Shown: positions 1 to 10,315, counted from the stretch's first letter. The stretch: 64,000 bases of DNA from Schauerella fraxinea (GCA_030849945.1 JAVDKK010000004.1:1-64000), one strand, 5' to 3'. Notes: a model not told the origin generated them from the sequence alone. A program made the numbers and translations.

Positions 1-3000
1 TTGGGCTCGTTGTCGATTGCGGCTAATGGGGCCTGGACGTACAACGTTCCCAACAGCGCGGTGCAATACCTCGCTGCGGGCCAAACGAAGGTCGAATCGT
101 TCACGGTCTCGGCTGCTGACGGCACGACCACGGTTGTGACGGTCACCATCACGGGCACCAACGACGTCCCGACCTTCGCTGGCGCCGTTACTGGCGCTGT
201 CACAGAAGACACCGCCGTCACTGCGAATGGCAATCTGGTCTCGTCGGGCACGTTGACCATCTCGGATGCTGACGCAGGTCAAGGCACGTTCAAGGCTGGT
301 GCTGCAGTTCCAGTTGGCTCGACCCTGGGTTCGTTGTCGATTGCAGAAAACGGCACCTGGACCTACAACGTTGCCAACAGCGCCGTGCAGTACTTGCCCG
401 CGGGCCAAACGAAGATTGAGTCGTTCACGGTCTCCGCCGCTGACGGCACGACCACTGTCGTTACCGTCACGATCACCGGCACCAACGACGTCCCGACATT
501 CTCGGGCACGAACGCTGGCGCCGTCACTGAAGACACAGCCGTGAACGCCAACGGCACTCTGGTATCGTCCGGCACCTTGACGATCTCGGACGCCGACGCA
601 GGTCAGAGCACGTTTAAAGCTGGCACCGCAGTCCCGGTCGGTTCAACCTTGGGCTCGTTGTCCATCGCTGAAAACGGCACGTGGACCTACAACGTCGCCA
701 ACTCGGCCGTTCAATACTTGGCCGCTGGTCAAACCAAGGTCGAATCGTTCACAGTTTCGGCTGCGGATGGCACCACGACCGTCGTCATGGTCACGATCAC
801 CGGCACGAACGATGTCCCGACATTCTCGGGCGCGAACGCTGGCGCCGTCACGGAAGACTCCGCTGTCAACGCCAACGGCAATCTGGTTTCGTCCGGTACG
901 TTGACGATTTCGGACGCCGACACAGGCCAAGGCACGTTCAAGGCTGGCACTGCTGTGCCGGTTGGCTCGACCTTGGGCTCGTTGTCGATTGCAGAGAACG
1001 GCACGTGGACTTACAACGTTGCCAACAGCGCGGTTCAATACCTCGCTGCCGGTCAAACGAAGGTTGAGTCGTTCACCGTCGCTGCCGCCGATGGCACGAC
1101 CACTGTCGTTACCGTCACGATCACCGGTACTAACGATGTGCCGACGTTTGCTGGCGCCGCTACCGGCACGGTGACTGAAGACACGGCAGTCAATGCCAAT
1201 GGCAACCTTGTCTCCACTGGCACACTGACGATCTCGGACGCCGACGCAGGCCAAAGCACCTTCAAGGCTGGCACGGCAGTCCCGGTCGGCTCGACCTTGG
1301 GCTCATTGTCCATCGCCGAAAACGGCACTTGGACCTACAACGTCGCCAACTCGGCCGTTCAATACCTGACCGCTGGTCAAACCAAGGTCGAATCGTTCAC
1401 GGTCGCTGCCGCTGATGGCACCACCACTGTGGTTACCGTCACGATCACTGGCACCAACGACGTCCCGACGTTCACGGGCGCTGCCACCGGCACCGTCACG
1501 GAAGACACCGCCGTCAATGCCAACGGCAACCTCGTATCCACCGGCACGCTGGTCGTCAACGACGCAGATACGGGTCAAAGCACCTTCAAGGCTGGTACCG
1601 CTGTTGCAGTCGGCTCGGTGCTGGGCTCGTTGTCCATCGCCACCAACGGCGCCTGGACCTACAACGTTGCCAACAACGCCGTGCAATACCTGGCCGCCGG
1701 CCAAACGAAGCTCGAATCGTTTACGGTCACCACCGCTGACGGCACGACTACCGTCATCACCGTCACGATCACGGGTACCAACGACATCCCGACGTTCTCG
1801 GGTGTCGCCACCGGCGCAGTAACGGAAGACACGGTCGTCAACGCTAACGGAAACCTCGTCTCCACGGGCACATTGACGATCGCGGACGTCGACGCTGGTC
1901 AAAGCAGCTTCAAAGCAGGCACCGCAGTGCCGGTCGGCGCCACGCTGGGCAGTCTCAGCATTGCTGAGAACGGCACGTGGACCTACAACGTCGCCAACTC
2001 GGCCGTTCAGTACCTGGCGGCAGGCGCCACCAAGACGGAATCGTTCACCGTCTCCGCTGCCGATGGCACCACGACTGTCGTCACCGTCACGATTACCGGC
2101 ACCAACGACATCCCGACGTTCTCGGGCGCCGCAACGGGCACGGTCACTGAAGACACGAACGCCAATTCGCAAGGTTCGTTGGTCTCGACCGGCACCTTGA
2201 TCGTCACCGACGCCGACAGCGGCGAAGCCACCTTCAAGGCCGGTACGGCAACGGCCGTGGGCAATGCCCTGGGCAGCTTGTCGATTGCTGCCAACGGCGC
2301 ATGGACCTACTCGGTCGCCAACAGCGCCGTGCAGTATCTGGGCGCGAATCAGACCAAGGTCGAACAGTTCACGGTGCAGTCCGCCGACGGCACGACCAAG
2401 ACGATCAGCGTCACGATCACCGGCACCAACGACGCCCCCATCGCTACGGCCGACACTGGGACCGTGGGCGAGGACAACACCTTGACGGTTTCGGCCGGCA
2501 ACGGTGTGCTGGCCAACGATAGCGATATCGATACGGGCAGCACGCTGGTCGTGTCCGCGGTCAACAACAGCGCGGCCAATCTGGGTATGGCCATTGCCGG
2601 CAGCGCGGGCGGTACGTTCACGCTCAAGGCGGACGGCAGCTATGTGTTCAATCCGGGCCAGGACTTCCAGGCCCTGACCGAAGGCGCCACCAAGACGACG
2701 TCGGTGAGCTATACCGTCAGCGACGGCCAGGGCGGCGTCGCGACGACTACCCTCACCGTCACGGTGACGGGCGCCGTGGACAAGCCGACGATCACGGTGG
2801 TGCCGCATGCACTCACCGCTGCCGAAACGGGTGCACTGAGCACCTCGCAAGGCTTGACGATCAATTATTACCAAGGCGTGGGCGTGAACGACGCTGCGTA
2901 CAAGACCGCCGGTAGCCTGCAAGGCCTGGTGGATGGCAAGACGCCAACCACCACGACCACCGACGGCAGTGCGTTCGACCGCAATGTTGCCGTGGGCGAT

Positions 3001-6000
3001 GTGTATGCGATCAAGGGCCTGATGTTCCTGGAAGCCGGCAAGAGCTACACGTTCAGCGGCTATTGGGACGACACCATGCAGTTCAAGGTCGGCGACACCG
3101 CTGTGTTGACCAAGGACTTCAATAACTACGGCAACTACCAAACGGTCACCATCCAACCGACCGTGAGCGGCTACTACCCGTTGGAGGTCTACATGACCAA
3201 CAACGACGGCGCCGGTCGCTTGAGCCTGATGGTGGGCGTGGATGGCGGCACCGCCACCTCGATCACCAGCGGTGCTTTTGCGGTGTATCCGAGCGTGGCG
3301 GCATTGCAGGCCGGCGCGCTGGACTTCTCGCCTGTGCAAAAGGATGCCGGCGGCTACAGCTTCTACGCAGTCAAGGAAGATCAGGGCGTGACCGGCACGC
3401 GTATCGAGTTGGGTACGCCCACCGCCGCGTTGACCGACACGATCGGCCCCAACGAAACGTTGAAGGTGTCCGTGACCAATATCCCGGCAGGCACGGTGCT
3501 TACCGATGCCGCGGGACACAGCGTGACGATCACGAGCGCCACGCAGGTGGTGTCGCTCACCGACTGGTCGTTGGCGACGTTGAAGTTGCTGCCGCCGACG
3601 GGCTTCGTGGGTGTCATCGCACTGAACTACACCGCAACGGCCGAAGGCATCAACGGCGGCACGGCAAGCGCGTCGACCACGCAAAACGTGTTTGTGTTCC
3701 CGCTCACGCCGAATGCCGGCGCAGTAACGGAAGACAGCAGCCCCACCACGCTCTCGGCCACAAGCACCCTGCTCTTGCGCGGCGCCGACGACCAAGCCGT
3801 GGTCTTCAAAGCGGGTTCTGGGGTGGGCGCCAGCGGCACGCTGGGTTCGCTCACGATCGATGCCGCCGGCAAGTGGACCTATAGCGTGGACAACAGCCGC
3901 GTCCAGTATCTGGGCGCCGGCGAAACCAAGCAGGAAACGTTTACCGTCACGACCGCGACCAATGCGACGCAAACCATCACCGTTACGGTAACGGGCGTCA
4001 ACGATGTGCCGACGATCACCGGCGCACGAACGGGCGACGTCACGGAGGATCTGAACGCGAATGCGCAGGGCAATCTCACTGCTTCGGGTGCACTGGTAGC
4101 GGCCGATGCCGATCAAAATCAGTCCGGCTTTGTGACCACGGTCACGCCTGGCGCAGGTGTGCTCGGTTCGTTGAGCATCGACGCAGCGGGCAAGTGGTCC
4201 TATGCCGTGGCCAACAGTAAGGTGCAATATCTCGGCGCGGGCGAAACGCGTGTCGAGACCTTTACGGTATCGACACTCGACGGCACCACGCAGACGATCT
4301 CGGTGACGATCAAGGGCACGAACGACGCCACGGTGTTCGGTGGCGCAACCACCGGCACGGTGACCGAAGACACGAACGTCGTCAGCGGCAAGCTTACGAC
4401 TTCGGGTGTGCTGACGTTTGCCGATCCGGATCAGAACCAAAGCACGATCAGCACCACCGTGACGCCGGCCGCAGGCAACCTGGGTACGTTGACGATATCG
4501 TCGACGGGCGCCTGGACCTATTCGGTCGACAACAGCAAAACGCAGTACCTGAATAGCGATACGACGCGGATCGAGAATTTCACCGTAACGAGCCAGGACG
4601 GCACGCAACAGGTCATCAGCGTCACGATCAAAGGTACGAATGACGCCCCCGTGTTGACGTCGTCGTCGGCAACGGTTTCCGAAGAAGGCCTCGCAGGCGG
4701 CTTGAAGGACACGGCCGGCACGAGCGATACGACCGACGCTGCCAGCTTCACAGGCAAGATCGGTATCGTTGACGTCGACAACACGACGTTCAAGGTGAGC
4801 TTGACCCCGCCGACGACGACACTGACATCAGGTGGATTGACCGTCACATGGAAGATCAGCACCGACGGCATGACCTTGACCGGCAGCACAACCGCCAAGG
4901 ACGTGATCAAGGTGGTCATGGATGCATCGGGCAATTACTCGGTGAATCTCCTTGGCGGACTCGATCATCCGGTGAAGGGCTCGGAGGACACGTTGTCATT
5001 CAATGTTGGGGTAACCGTCAACGACGGTTCCGCATCGTCCACGACCCAGTTGGCGATTACGGTTGAAGACGACTCGCCGATTGCGCAGTCATCCACGGCC
5101 AATATCTTCCAGCCGACGGCAACGACCAACCTGCTCCTGATGCTGGATACCTCGGGCAGCATGGCCGAGAAGTTCACCAACTCGTCCGGCGTGACGATGA
5201 CGCGTCTGGATGCCATGAAGGCGGCCGTCAACAGCATGCTCGACAAGTACGCAGATCTGGGCGACGTGCGCGTGCAAGGCGTGTCGTTCAACAGCACTGC
5301 TCAAAACGCAACCTCGTGGATGACGGTCGCACAGGCCAAGACCTATCTGACCTATCTGACGGCAAACGGCGGCACGAACTACGACGATGCGCTGGCGAAG
5401 GCGCAAACGGCCTTCAACACGTCAGGCAAGCTTGCCGGCGGCAACAACGTCGCTTACTTCTTCTCGGATGGCGAGCCGACGATGTCGAACCAGACCAACA
5501 GCGTCAACAATCCGGGCAACACGACGGATCCGACGCTCGGCGACGGTATCGATGCCAAAGAGCAAGCGGCATGGGAAGCGTTCCTCGTTGCCAACAAGAT
5601 CAACACGTTTGCCGTGGGCATGGGCTCGGACGTAAGCGCCACCTACTTGAACCCGATCAGTTACGACGGTCAGAAGTCGGTCGACAACAATGCCACCGGC
5701 ACGGTCATCGTTTCCAACCTGAGCCAATTGACGTCGACGGTGTTGTCCACGGTACCGACGCGTGAAGCGACGGGTGGCCTGGGCTATGACGGCACGGCGC
5801 AAACCGGCCGCTTCGGTGGCGACGGCGGATCGATCAAGGCCATTACGGTTTCCGGTCTGACTTACACCTACGATGCAACCAAGAACACCGTGACCACCAC
5901 GGGCACGCTTTCAGGCGGCACGAAGGGAACGTTCGACAGCAATAGCCACGCGTTGACCATCACTACGGCAATGGGCGGCAAGTTCGTCATCGATATCGTC

Positions 6001-7524
6001 GAAGGCAACTACTCATATACGGCAGCCGTCGACAAGACAGGTAAGGAAGTCTTTGGGTACACGCTGACCGATAACGATGGCGATACGGCCAGCAGCACAT
6101 TGACGGTCAATGTTTATGGCGCGAGCTCGACATCGGCGATTTCGTCGTCGGCACTGGGACTGGCCGCCGAGTACTACGGCTATAACGATGCGTACGTGCT
6201 GGGCAACAAGACGCACAATGATGACTACAAGGGCAACCTCGCGAGCATCAAACTTGTCGAAACCATCATCAACGGTCGTCAGGGCGCTGAAATCACCGGC
6301 AGCACCAGCTCGGCCAAAGCTGCAGCCGTCGATGCCACATTTACAGCAAAAACGCTCAACTACGGTAGCGTAACGAGCGACCTCGGCAACAACACGACCA
6401 CGGCTGCCGGTAAAGCGGTAGCTGCGCCGACGACCCGGGCGCCGGCTGCGCTTTACACGTTCCTGGACAACAACAACACAACGGAAGACGAAAAGTCCTT
6501 GAAGGCCAGCACGGCGCAAACCTTGGGCAAGACAACCGACGCCGCAATCCGGATGGTAGGCGCCGCCTACTTCTCCAGCGGCTTTTACGACTTCAAGATT
6601 ACGGCGGACGATGGCTATCGCCTGATGATCGACGGCGTCGCAGTCCTGGTCTTCGACGGCATCACCTCGCTCGCCAACAAGGCAGTCACGGGAGTCGAAA
6701 TCGGTGCAGGATTCCACAGCATTGAATTGCTGTATTGGGATCAGGGCGGCAATGCGGGCCTGAAGGTTGAATACAAGGCGAGTGAAGCGGCGAGTTACGA
6801 CGTGATGTCGACGGACAACATCCCGATGTTCTCGAGCAGCGGTGCGCCCAACCTCTCAGCACTGCAGGATATCGTCCAGAACGATGATGGCACCTACTCG
6901 ATTCGTACCGGTCAGGAACTGACGGGCTCGGAAGCCAACGACATCATTCAAGGTACAGATGGCAAGGACGTCATCACCGGCGGACTTGGCGACGACACCA
7001 TCTACGGCGGCAGCGGCGACGACATCATCGACGGCGGTAGCGGTAACGATATGTTGTACGGCGGCACAGGTGCCGACACGCTCAAGGGCGGAGAAGGCAA
7101 CGACGTGCTGTATGGCAACGAGGGCCGCGACACGTTGATCGGCGGCAAGGGTGACGACATTCTTTACGGCGGAACGGGCAGCGATACGTTCAAATGGGAG
7201 CTCAATGATCAAGGCAGCAAGGCCACGCCGGCTGTCGACACGATCAAGGATTTCTCCACGGCGACAGTGGCCGCGGGCGGCGATGTGCTCGATCTGAAAG
7301 ATCTTTTGGTGGGCGAGAACGACGGCAATCTCACCCAATACCTGAACATCAAGAAAGATGGCGCCAATACGGTGATCGACGTGAGCACGTCCGGCAACGT
7401 GGCGACTCAAGTGGATCAAAAAATCGTGCTCGAAAACGTCGACTTGACCAACAACAATGCGCTGACCAATCAGCAGATCATCAACGATCTGCTCCAAAAA
7501 GGAAAACTGCAGACGGATCACTGA
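1..7524 (+). CDS. Giant RTX adhesin, LapA/BrtA-like, 3' part (5' truncated by window edge)
   Basis: This is a type I-secreted surface adhesin for biofilm attachment. The visible 2507 residues begin inside a repeat, so the TTG at position 1 is not a real start and the N-terminal retention module with its LapG cleavage site is outside. Order: near-identical 108-residue VCBS-type repeats (to about residue 810), a more divergent Ig/VCBS domain, a PA14-like domain (about 960-1090), three divergent repeats (about 1240-1550), a von Willebrand A domain whose MIDAS motif DTSGS is at 1716-1720, a second PA14-like region (about 2050-2265), RTX GGxGxDxxx nonapeptides (about 2310-2400) and a T1SS C-terminal signal region. 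Downstream lapG and lapD genes support a Lap-type release system. The matching type I exporter is not in the window. Family and role are confident; the ligand is unknown. Confidence 0.95.
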   Translation: MGSLSIAANGAWTYNVPNSAVQYLAAGQTKVESFTVSAADGTTTVVTVTITGTNDVPTFAGAVTGAVTEDTAVTANGNLVSSGTLTISDADAGQGTFKAGAAVPVGSTLGSLSIAENGTWTYNVANSAVQYLPAGQTKIESFTVSAADGTTTVVTVTITGTNDVPTFSGTNAGAVTEDTAVNANGTLVSSGTLTISDADAGQSTFKAGTAVPVGSTLGSLSIAENGTWTYNVANSAVQYLAAGQTKVESFTVSAADGTTTVVMVTITGTNDVPTFSGANAGAVTEDSAVNANGNLVSSGTLTISDADTGQGTFKAGTAVPVGSTLGSLSIAENGTWTYNVANSAVQYLAAGQTKVESFTVAAADGTTTVVTVTITGTNDVPTFAGAATGTVTEDTAVNANGNLVSTGTLTISDADAGQSTFKAGTAVPVGSTLGSLSIAENGTWTYNVANSAVQYLTAGQTKVESFTVAAADGTTTVVTVTITGTNDVPTFTGAATGTVTEDTAVNANGNLVSTGTLVVNDADTGQSTFKAGTAVAVGSVLGSLSIATNGAWTYNVANNAVQYLAAGQTKLESFTVTTADGTTTVITVTITGTNDIPTFSGVATGAVTEDTVVNANGNLVSTGTLTIADVDAGQSSFKAGTAVPVGATLGSLSIAENGTWTYNVANSAVQYLAAGATKTESFTVSAADGTTTVVTVTITGTNDIPTFSGAATGTVTEDTNANSQGSLVSTGTLIVTDADSGEATFKAGTATAVGNALGSLSIAANGAWTYSVANSAVQYLGANQTKVEQFTVQSADGTTKTISVTITGTNDAPIATADTGTVGEDNTLTVSAGNGVLANDSDIDTGSTLVVSAVNNSAANLGMAIAGSAGGTFTLKADGSYVFNPGQDFQALTEGATKTTSVSYTVSDGQGGVATTTLTVTVTGAVDKPTITVVPHALTAAETGALSTSQGLTINYYQGVGVNDAAYKTAGSLQGLVDGKTPTTTTTDGSAFDRNVAVGDVYAIKGLMFLEAGKSYTFSGYWDDTMQFKVGDTAVLTKDFNNYGNYQTVTIQPTVSGYYPLEVYMTNNDGAGRLSLMVGVDGGTATSITSGAFAVYPSVAALQAGALDFSPVQKDAGGYSFYAVKEDQGVTGTRIELGTPTAALTDTIGPNETLKVSVTNIPAGTVLTDAAGHSVTITSATQVVSLTDWSLATLKLLPPTGFVGVIALNYTATAEGINGGTASASTTQNVFVFPLTPNAGAVTEDSSPTTLSATSTLLLRGADDQAVVFKAGSGVGASGTLGSLTIDAAGKWTYSVDNSRVQYLGAGETKQETFTVTTATNATQTITVTVTGVNDVPTITGARTGDVTEDLNANAQGNLTASGALVAADADQNQSGFVTTVTPGAGVLGSLSIDAAGKWSYAVANSKVQYLGAGETRVETFTVSTLDGTTQTISVTIKGTNDATVFGGATTGTVTEDTNVVSGKLTTSGVLTFADPDQNQSTISTTVTPAAGNLGTLTISSTGAWTYSVDNSKTQYLNSDTTRIENFTVTSQDGTQQVISVTIKGTNDAPVLTSSSATVSEEGLAGGLKDTAGTSDTTDAASFTGKIGIVDVDNTTFKVSLTPPTTTLTSGGLTVTWKISTDGMTLTGSTTAKDVIKVVMDASGNYSVNLLGGLDHPVKGSEDTLSFNVGVTVNDGSASSTTQLAITVEDDSPIAQSSTANIFQPTATTNLLLMLDTSGSMAEKFTNSSGVTMTRLDAMKAAVNSMLDKYADLGDVRVQGVSFNSTAQNATSWMTVAQAKTYLTYLTANGGTNYDDALAKAQTAFNTSGKLAGGNNVAYFFSDGEPTMSNQTNSVNNPGNTTDPTLGDGIDAKEQAAWEAFLVANKINTFAVGMGSDVSATYLNPISYDGQKSVDNNATGTVIVSNLSQLTSTVLSTVPTREATGGLGYDGTAQTGRFGGDGGSIKAITVSGLTYTYDATKNTVTTTGTLSGGTKGTFDSNSHALTITTAMGGKFVIDIVEGNYSYTAAVDKTGKEVFGYTLTDNDGDTASSTLTVNVYGASSTSAISSSALGLAAEYYGYNDAYVLGNKTHNDDYKGNLASIKLVETIINGRQGAEITGSTSSAKAAAVDATFTAKTLNYGSVTSDLGNNTTTAAGKAVAAPTTRAPAALYTFLDNNNTTEDEKSLKASTAQTLGKTTDAAIRMVGAAYFSSGFYDFKITADDGYRLMIDGVAVLVFDGITSLANKAVTGVEIGAGFHSIELLYWDQGGNAGLKVEYKASEAASYDVMSTDNIPMFSSSGAPNLSALQDIVQNDDGTYSIRTGQELTGSEANDIIQGTDGKDVITGGLGDDTIYGGSGDDIIDGGSGNDMLYGGTGADTLKGGEGNDVLYGNEGRDTLIGGKGDDILYGGTGSDTFKWELNDQGSKATPAVDTIKDFSTATVAAGGDVLDLKDLLVGENDGNLTQYLNIKKDGANTVIDVSTSGNVATQVDQKIVLENVDLTNNNALTNQQIINDLLQKGKLQTDH
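173..2440 (+). repeat. Seven tandem 324-bp coding repeats in the adhesin
   Basis: The segment beginning at the GSLSI motif recurs at 4, 328, 652, 976, 1300, 1624, 1948 and 2272, an exact 324-bp period (108 residues). Seven full units lie between 173 and 2440, plus a partial one at the window edge. Units share long near-identical nucleotide stretches, a sign of recent duplication or gene conversion. Each carries TEDT, GSLSIAENG-like and GTNDVPTF-like motifs typical of VCBS repeats. The array continues beyond the left edge, so total copy number is unknown. Confidence 0.95.
3710..4650 (+). repeat. Three divergent VCBS-type coding repeats in the adhesin
   Basis: Three further units of about 310 bp carry the same motifs (VTED, GSL-I, YSV-NS--QYL, GTND) but differ clearly from each other in sequence. 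They are older relatives of the upstream 324-bp array and are separated from it by a PA14-like domain. Confidence 0.75.
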
Positions 7525-7616
7525 TACTTCGGCAAGTTATTTGCTTAGTGCGCCGGGCTTGCATTTGAGTCCGGCGTGCGATGACACAAACGGCCTGTAT
7601 TCAATTGTGATTAACG

Positions 7617-7630
7617 TAACTATATAGTTA
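7617..7630. promoter_or_regulatory. AT-rich intergenic region with a 14-bp perfect palindrome upstream of lapG-like gene
   Basis: The 138 bp between the adhesin stop (7524) and the next gene (7663) are clearly AT-rich from about 7600 and include the perfect palindrome TAACTATATAGTTA. A possible promoter is TTAACT (7628-7633), 16 bp, TACACT (7650-7655), but it would leave almost no leader. A GC hairpin (CGCCGG 7551-7556 with CCGGCG 7571-7576) follows the adhesin without a U-run. The palindrome is seen directly; its role as an operator or promoter is inferred. Confidence 0.35.
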
Positions 7631-7662
7631 ACTTGTATTACTTTTGAATTACACTATGTTTC

Positions 7663-8343
7663 ATGCGCCTACGCCGCCATCGCTTCTTTTCGGTTTTTCT
7701 GGTCGGCGTTACGCTTCAAGTTCTGGCATTGCTTATTTCGAGCTCAAACGCGCTCGAAATCGATACCGGTCTACTGGAGCGGACAGCTGTTACCCGTTAC
7801 GGGCCGCGCGCAGCAAGCGAGGTGGCGGACTGGCTACGCCTCATGCAGCAAAATGCAGGAGCGACGGAAGGCGACAAGTTGACACTCGTTAATCGGTTCT
7901 GGAACCAGCGCGTCCGTGAAGCGGAAGACATCGCCGTCTGGGGCCTAGTCGATTACTGGGCAACGCCACTGGAGTCGCTGGCGCGCGGAGCAGGCGACTG
8001 CGAAGACTTTGCCATCGGCAAATACTTTTCGCTCGTGCGCATGGGAGTCGATAGTGCCAAGCTCAGATTTATTTACGTGCGCGCCAAGTTAAGTGATGGC
8101 CCGCCCAACGGCATTGCGCATATGGTCTTGGGCTATTACGCCACACCCACCGCCGTGCCGCTGGTGCTGGACAGTTTGAACAAGGAAATTCTGCCGGCCA
8201 GCCGCCGGCCGGACCTCACTCCGGTATTCAGCTTTAATGCCGAAGGTGTATATGTCGCCGGCGCGGCGACTGCACCGGTCGATCGGGTCAGCCGTTGGCG
8301 GGATTTACTTGCGCGCATGCAACAGGAAGGATTCAGGCCGTAG
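7663..8343 (+). CDS. lapG: LapG-type periplasmic cysteine protease (transglutaminase-like, BTLCP family)
   Basis: LapG proteases cut the N-terminus of LapA-type adhesins and release them from the cell surface. The 226-residue product has an N-terminal export signal (hydrophobic stretch about 8-28, ending near SNA). It then has the family triad: Cys113 in GDCEDFA, His153 in AHMVLGYY and Asp170 in LVLDSLN. The spacing (40 and 17 residues) is close to that of characterised LapG. The gene follows the adhesin by 138 bp and precedes the lapD-like gene by 19 bp. The ATG at 7663 is chosen because it gives an intact signal peptide, although no strong Shine-Dalgarno is visible. Confidence 0.92.
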   Translation: MRLRRHRFFSVFLVGVTLQVLALLISSSNALEIDTGLLERTAVTRYGPRAASEVADWLRLMQQNAGATEGDKLTLVNRFWNQRVREAEDIAVWGLVDYWATPLESLARGAGDCEDFAIGKYFSLVRMGVDSAKLRFIYVRAKLSDGPPNGIAHMVLGYYATPTAVPLVLDSLNKEILPASRRPDLTPVFSFNAEGVYVAGAATAPVDRVSRWRDLLARMQQEGFRP

Positions 8344-8362
8344 GCTTGGGATACACCGAATT

Positions 8363-10315
8363 ATGTCCATACTCCGTCAACTGCTCATCAGCGTCACTCT
8401 GGCGATTGGCATTGTGCTTTTGGGAACGCTCGTCCTGAGTGTGACCTCGGCGCGCAGTTACCTGAATGATCAGTTGAAAGTGCAAAGCGAAGACGGCGCC
8501 ACGTCGCTGGCGCTCACGCTCTCTCAACCGGCCAACAACAATCCGGTTACCCAGGAACTTCTTATTTCGGCGATCTTCGACAGCGGACACTTCGAGTTGG
8601 TCCGCTTGGAGGACCCGCAAGGCACCCCGCTGATCGAGCGTCGCAATACGGATATTCAAGTCAACACGCCTGCGTGGTTCCGGCAGTTGGTGCCCGTGAG
8701 CGTGCAGGCCGCCACGCGCGGGGTATCGGACGGCTGGACGCAGATCGGCTCGGTGACGCTGGTCGCGAACGCCGCATATGCCTTGGAAACGTTGTGGCGC
8801 AACAGTCTGCGCTTGGTCATGCTGGCGATCATCGCCGGACTGCTCTGGGCGCTGTTTGCCGTGGCGCTGGTGCGCTGGCTCGAACTGCGGCTGTTGCGTG
8901 AAGTGAGCGAGCAGGTCCGTGCGCTAGGCACCGGCGGCTTCAAAGGTGAAGCACGCCCGCGCGTACGCGAATTCTCGGCCGTGGCCGAGGCGGTCAACGA
9001 AACGCGGGACGTGATCAAGGCAACAGCGGTCGAACACAACGCCAAGATCGAATTGCTGACGCTCGAACTCAATCGCGATCCAGTTACCGGATTGGCCAAC
9101 CGCAAGTATTTCGTCAATGAGTTTCGTCGTGCGCTCACGCCCGGCGGCGGCAATCATCAAGGCCGTGGCCACTTGATTTTGTTCCGTCAGCGCGACTTGG
9201 CGGCGATCAATCGCCATATGCCACGCGACTTCACCGACCAATGGCTGCGTTCCGTTGGCGAACGAACAACGAAACTGTTGCAGTGGCTCAATGCCGGCCA
9301 GCATGTGCTGGCGCGTTTGAACGGTTCGGACTTCGCCGTGCTCCTTCCGGGTATCGAAGCCCCTCAGGCCACGATGATTGCCGAACGCATTCGCCTCGAA
9401 CTCCGTTCGGCGCGGATTCCAGTGGGCGAAGGCGCCCTGTGCCGCTGGGCGCTGGCCGTGGCCGACTTCACCCCCGATCAATCCGCCGGCAACGTCCTGG
9501 CGGAGTTGGACCATGCGTTGATGCAATCGGAAAGTGCGGGAGAGGATACGGTTATCATCACTCAGGACGTCTTTCACGTTCGGCCAGGTACGGGAGAATA
9601 TGCATGGAAGGATGCGATTCTGACCGCACTCGAGCAGCACCGATTCTCGCTGACGACCGAGCCGATTCGCTCGATCGACGGCAAGGTCGTACGCGAAGAA
9701 GCCACACTGGTCTTGCACAGCGACGGCTCGCCGGAACCGATTCCGGCGACGCTCTTCATTCCTCCAGCCGTGCGTCTCGGCCTGGCGGCCGAATGCGATA
9801 TTCAGGCCGCCCGCCTGGGACTGGATTGGCTGGTGTCCAATCCCACCCTGTCGCTCACTGTTCGCCTGTCGTTGCCATCACTGGCGCAACCGCGCTTTCT
9901 GGAGCGTCTGGATGCGATGCTCGCCGACCGCCACGATTTGACCGAACGTCTTTTCCTTGAAGTCGACGCGCATGGTCTGGTGGAGCAGCACGACCTGGTT
10001 TGCCGTCTTGCCGTCGATGCACAAAAACACGGTGTGCGGATCGGCTTGCGCCGCTTGGCACAACAGTTCGGCGCGTTGACGCAATTGCACACCCTGCCCT
10101 TGAATTATCTGAAGCTCGGTGGTGGATTCGTGAGTACGATGACTCAGAGTCCTGGAAGCCAACTGCTGACCGCATCGGTGATCGAAACCGCTAAACCGCT
10201 GGGGATCGAGGTATATGCGGAAGACGTTCCCGATCGGGAGACGCAGGAGATTCTGGCTTCCCTAGGCGTGCGCGTCATGCGCGGCCCGGGTGTTGCGACC
10301 GCCACGATCACATGA
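8363..10315 (+). CDS. lapD: LapD-type c-di-GMP receptor (degenerate GGDEF-EAL membrane protein)
   Basis: LapD senses cytoplasmic c-di-GMP and, when bound, holds LapG in the periplasm so the adhesin stays attached. The product from the ATG at 8363 is 650 residues, near the usual LapD size. It has TM1 (about 9-30), a periplasmic LapD/MoxY-type domain, TM2 (about 152-173), a HAMP-like linker, then GGDEF and EAL domains. Both active sites are degenerate: the GGDEF signature reads GSDF (321-324) and the EAL signature reads EAT (446-448), so it should bind rather than make or break c-di-GMP. An upstream in-frame start (8237) would overlap lapG and lacks the family N-terminus. It overlaps the next gene by 4 nt (ATGA). 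Confidence 0.93.
   Translation: MSILRQLLISVTLAIGIVLLGTLVLSVTSARSYLNDQLKVQSEDGATSLALTLSQPANNNPVTQELLISAIFDSGHFELVRLEDPQGTPLIERRNTDIQVNTPAWFRQLVPVSVQAATRGVSDGWTQIGSVTLVANAAYALETLWRNSLRLVMLAIIAGLLWALFAVALVRWLELRLLREVSEQVRALGTGGFKGEARPRVREFSAVAEAVNETRDVIKATAVEHNAKIELLTLELNRDPVTGLANRKYFVNEFRRALTPGGGNHQGRGHLILFRQRDLAAINRHMPRDFTDQWLRSVGERTTKLLQWLNAGQHVLARLNGSDFAVLLPGIEAPQATMIAERIRLELRSARIPVGEGALCRWALAVADFTPDQSAGNVLAELDHALMQSESAGEDTVIITQDVFHVRPGTGEYAWKDAILTALEQHRFSLTTEPIRSIDGKVVREEATLVLHSDGSPEPIPATLFIPPAVRLGLAAECDIQAARLGLDWLVSNPTLSLTVRLSLPSLAQPRFLERLDAMLADRHDLTERLFLEVDAHGLVEQHDLVCRLAVDAQKHGVRIGLRRLAQQFGALTQLHTLPLNYLKLGGGFVSTMTQSPGSQLLTASVIETAKPLGIEVYAEDVPDRETQEILASLGVRVMRGPGVATATIT

Noticed and set aside
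1303..4608. 1101-residue open frame on the minus strand opposite the adhesin
   Set aside because: It is the antisense of the repeat array, with Arg/Gly-rich low-complexity sequence following the repeat period; the plus-strand frame has clear domains.
7551..7576. Intrinsic terminator after the adhesin
   Set aside because: The stem is only 6 bp with a 14-nt loop and no U-run; too weak to call.
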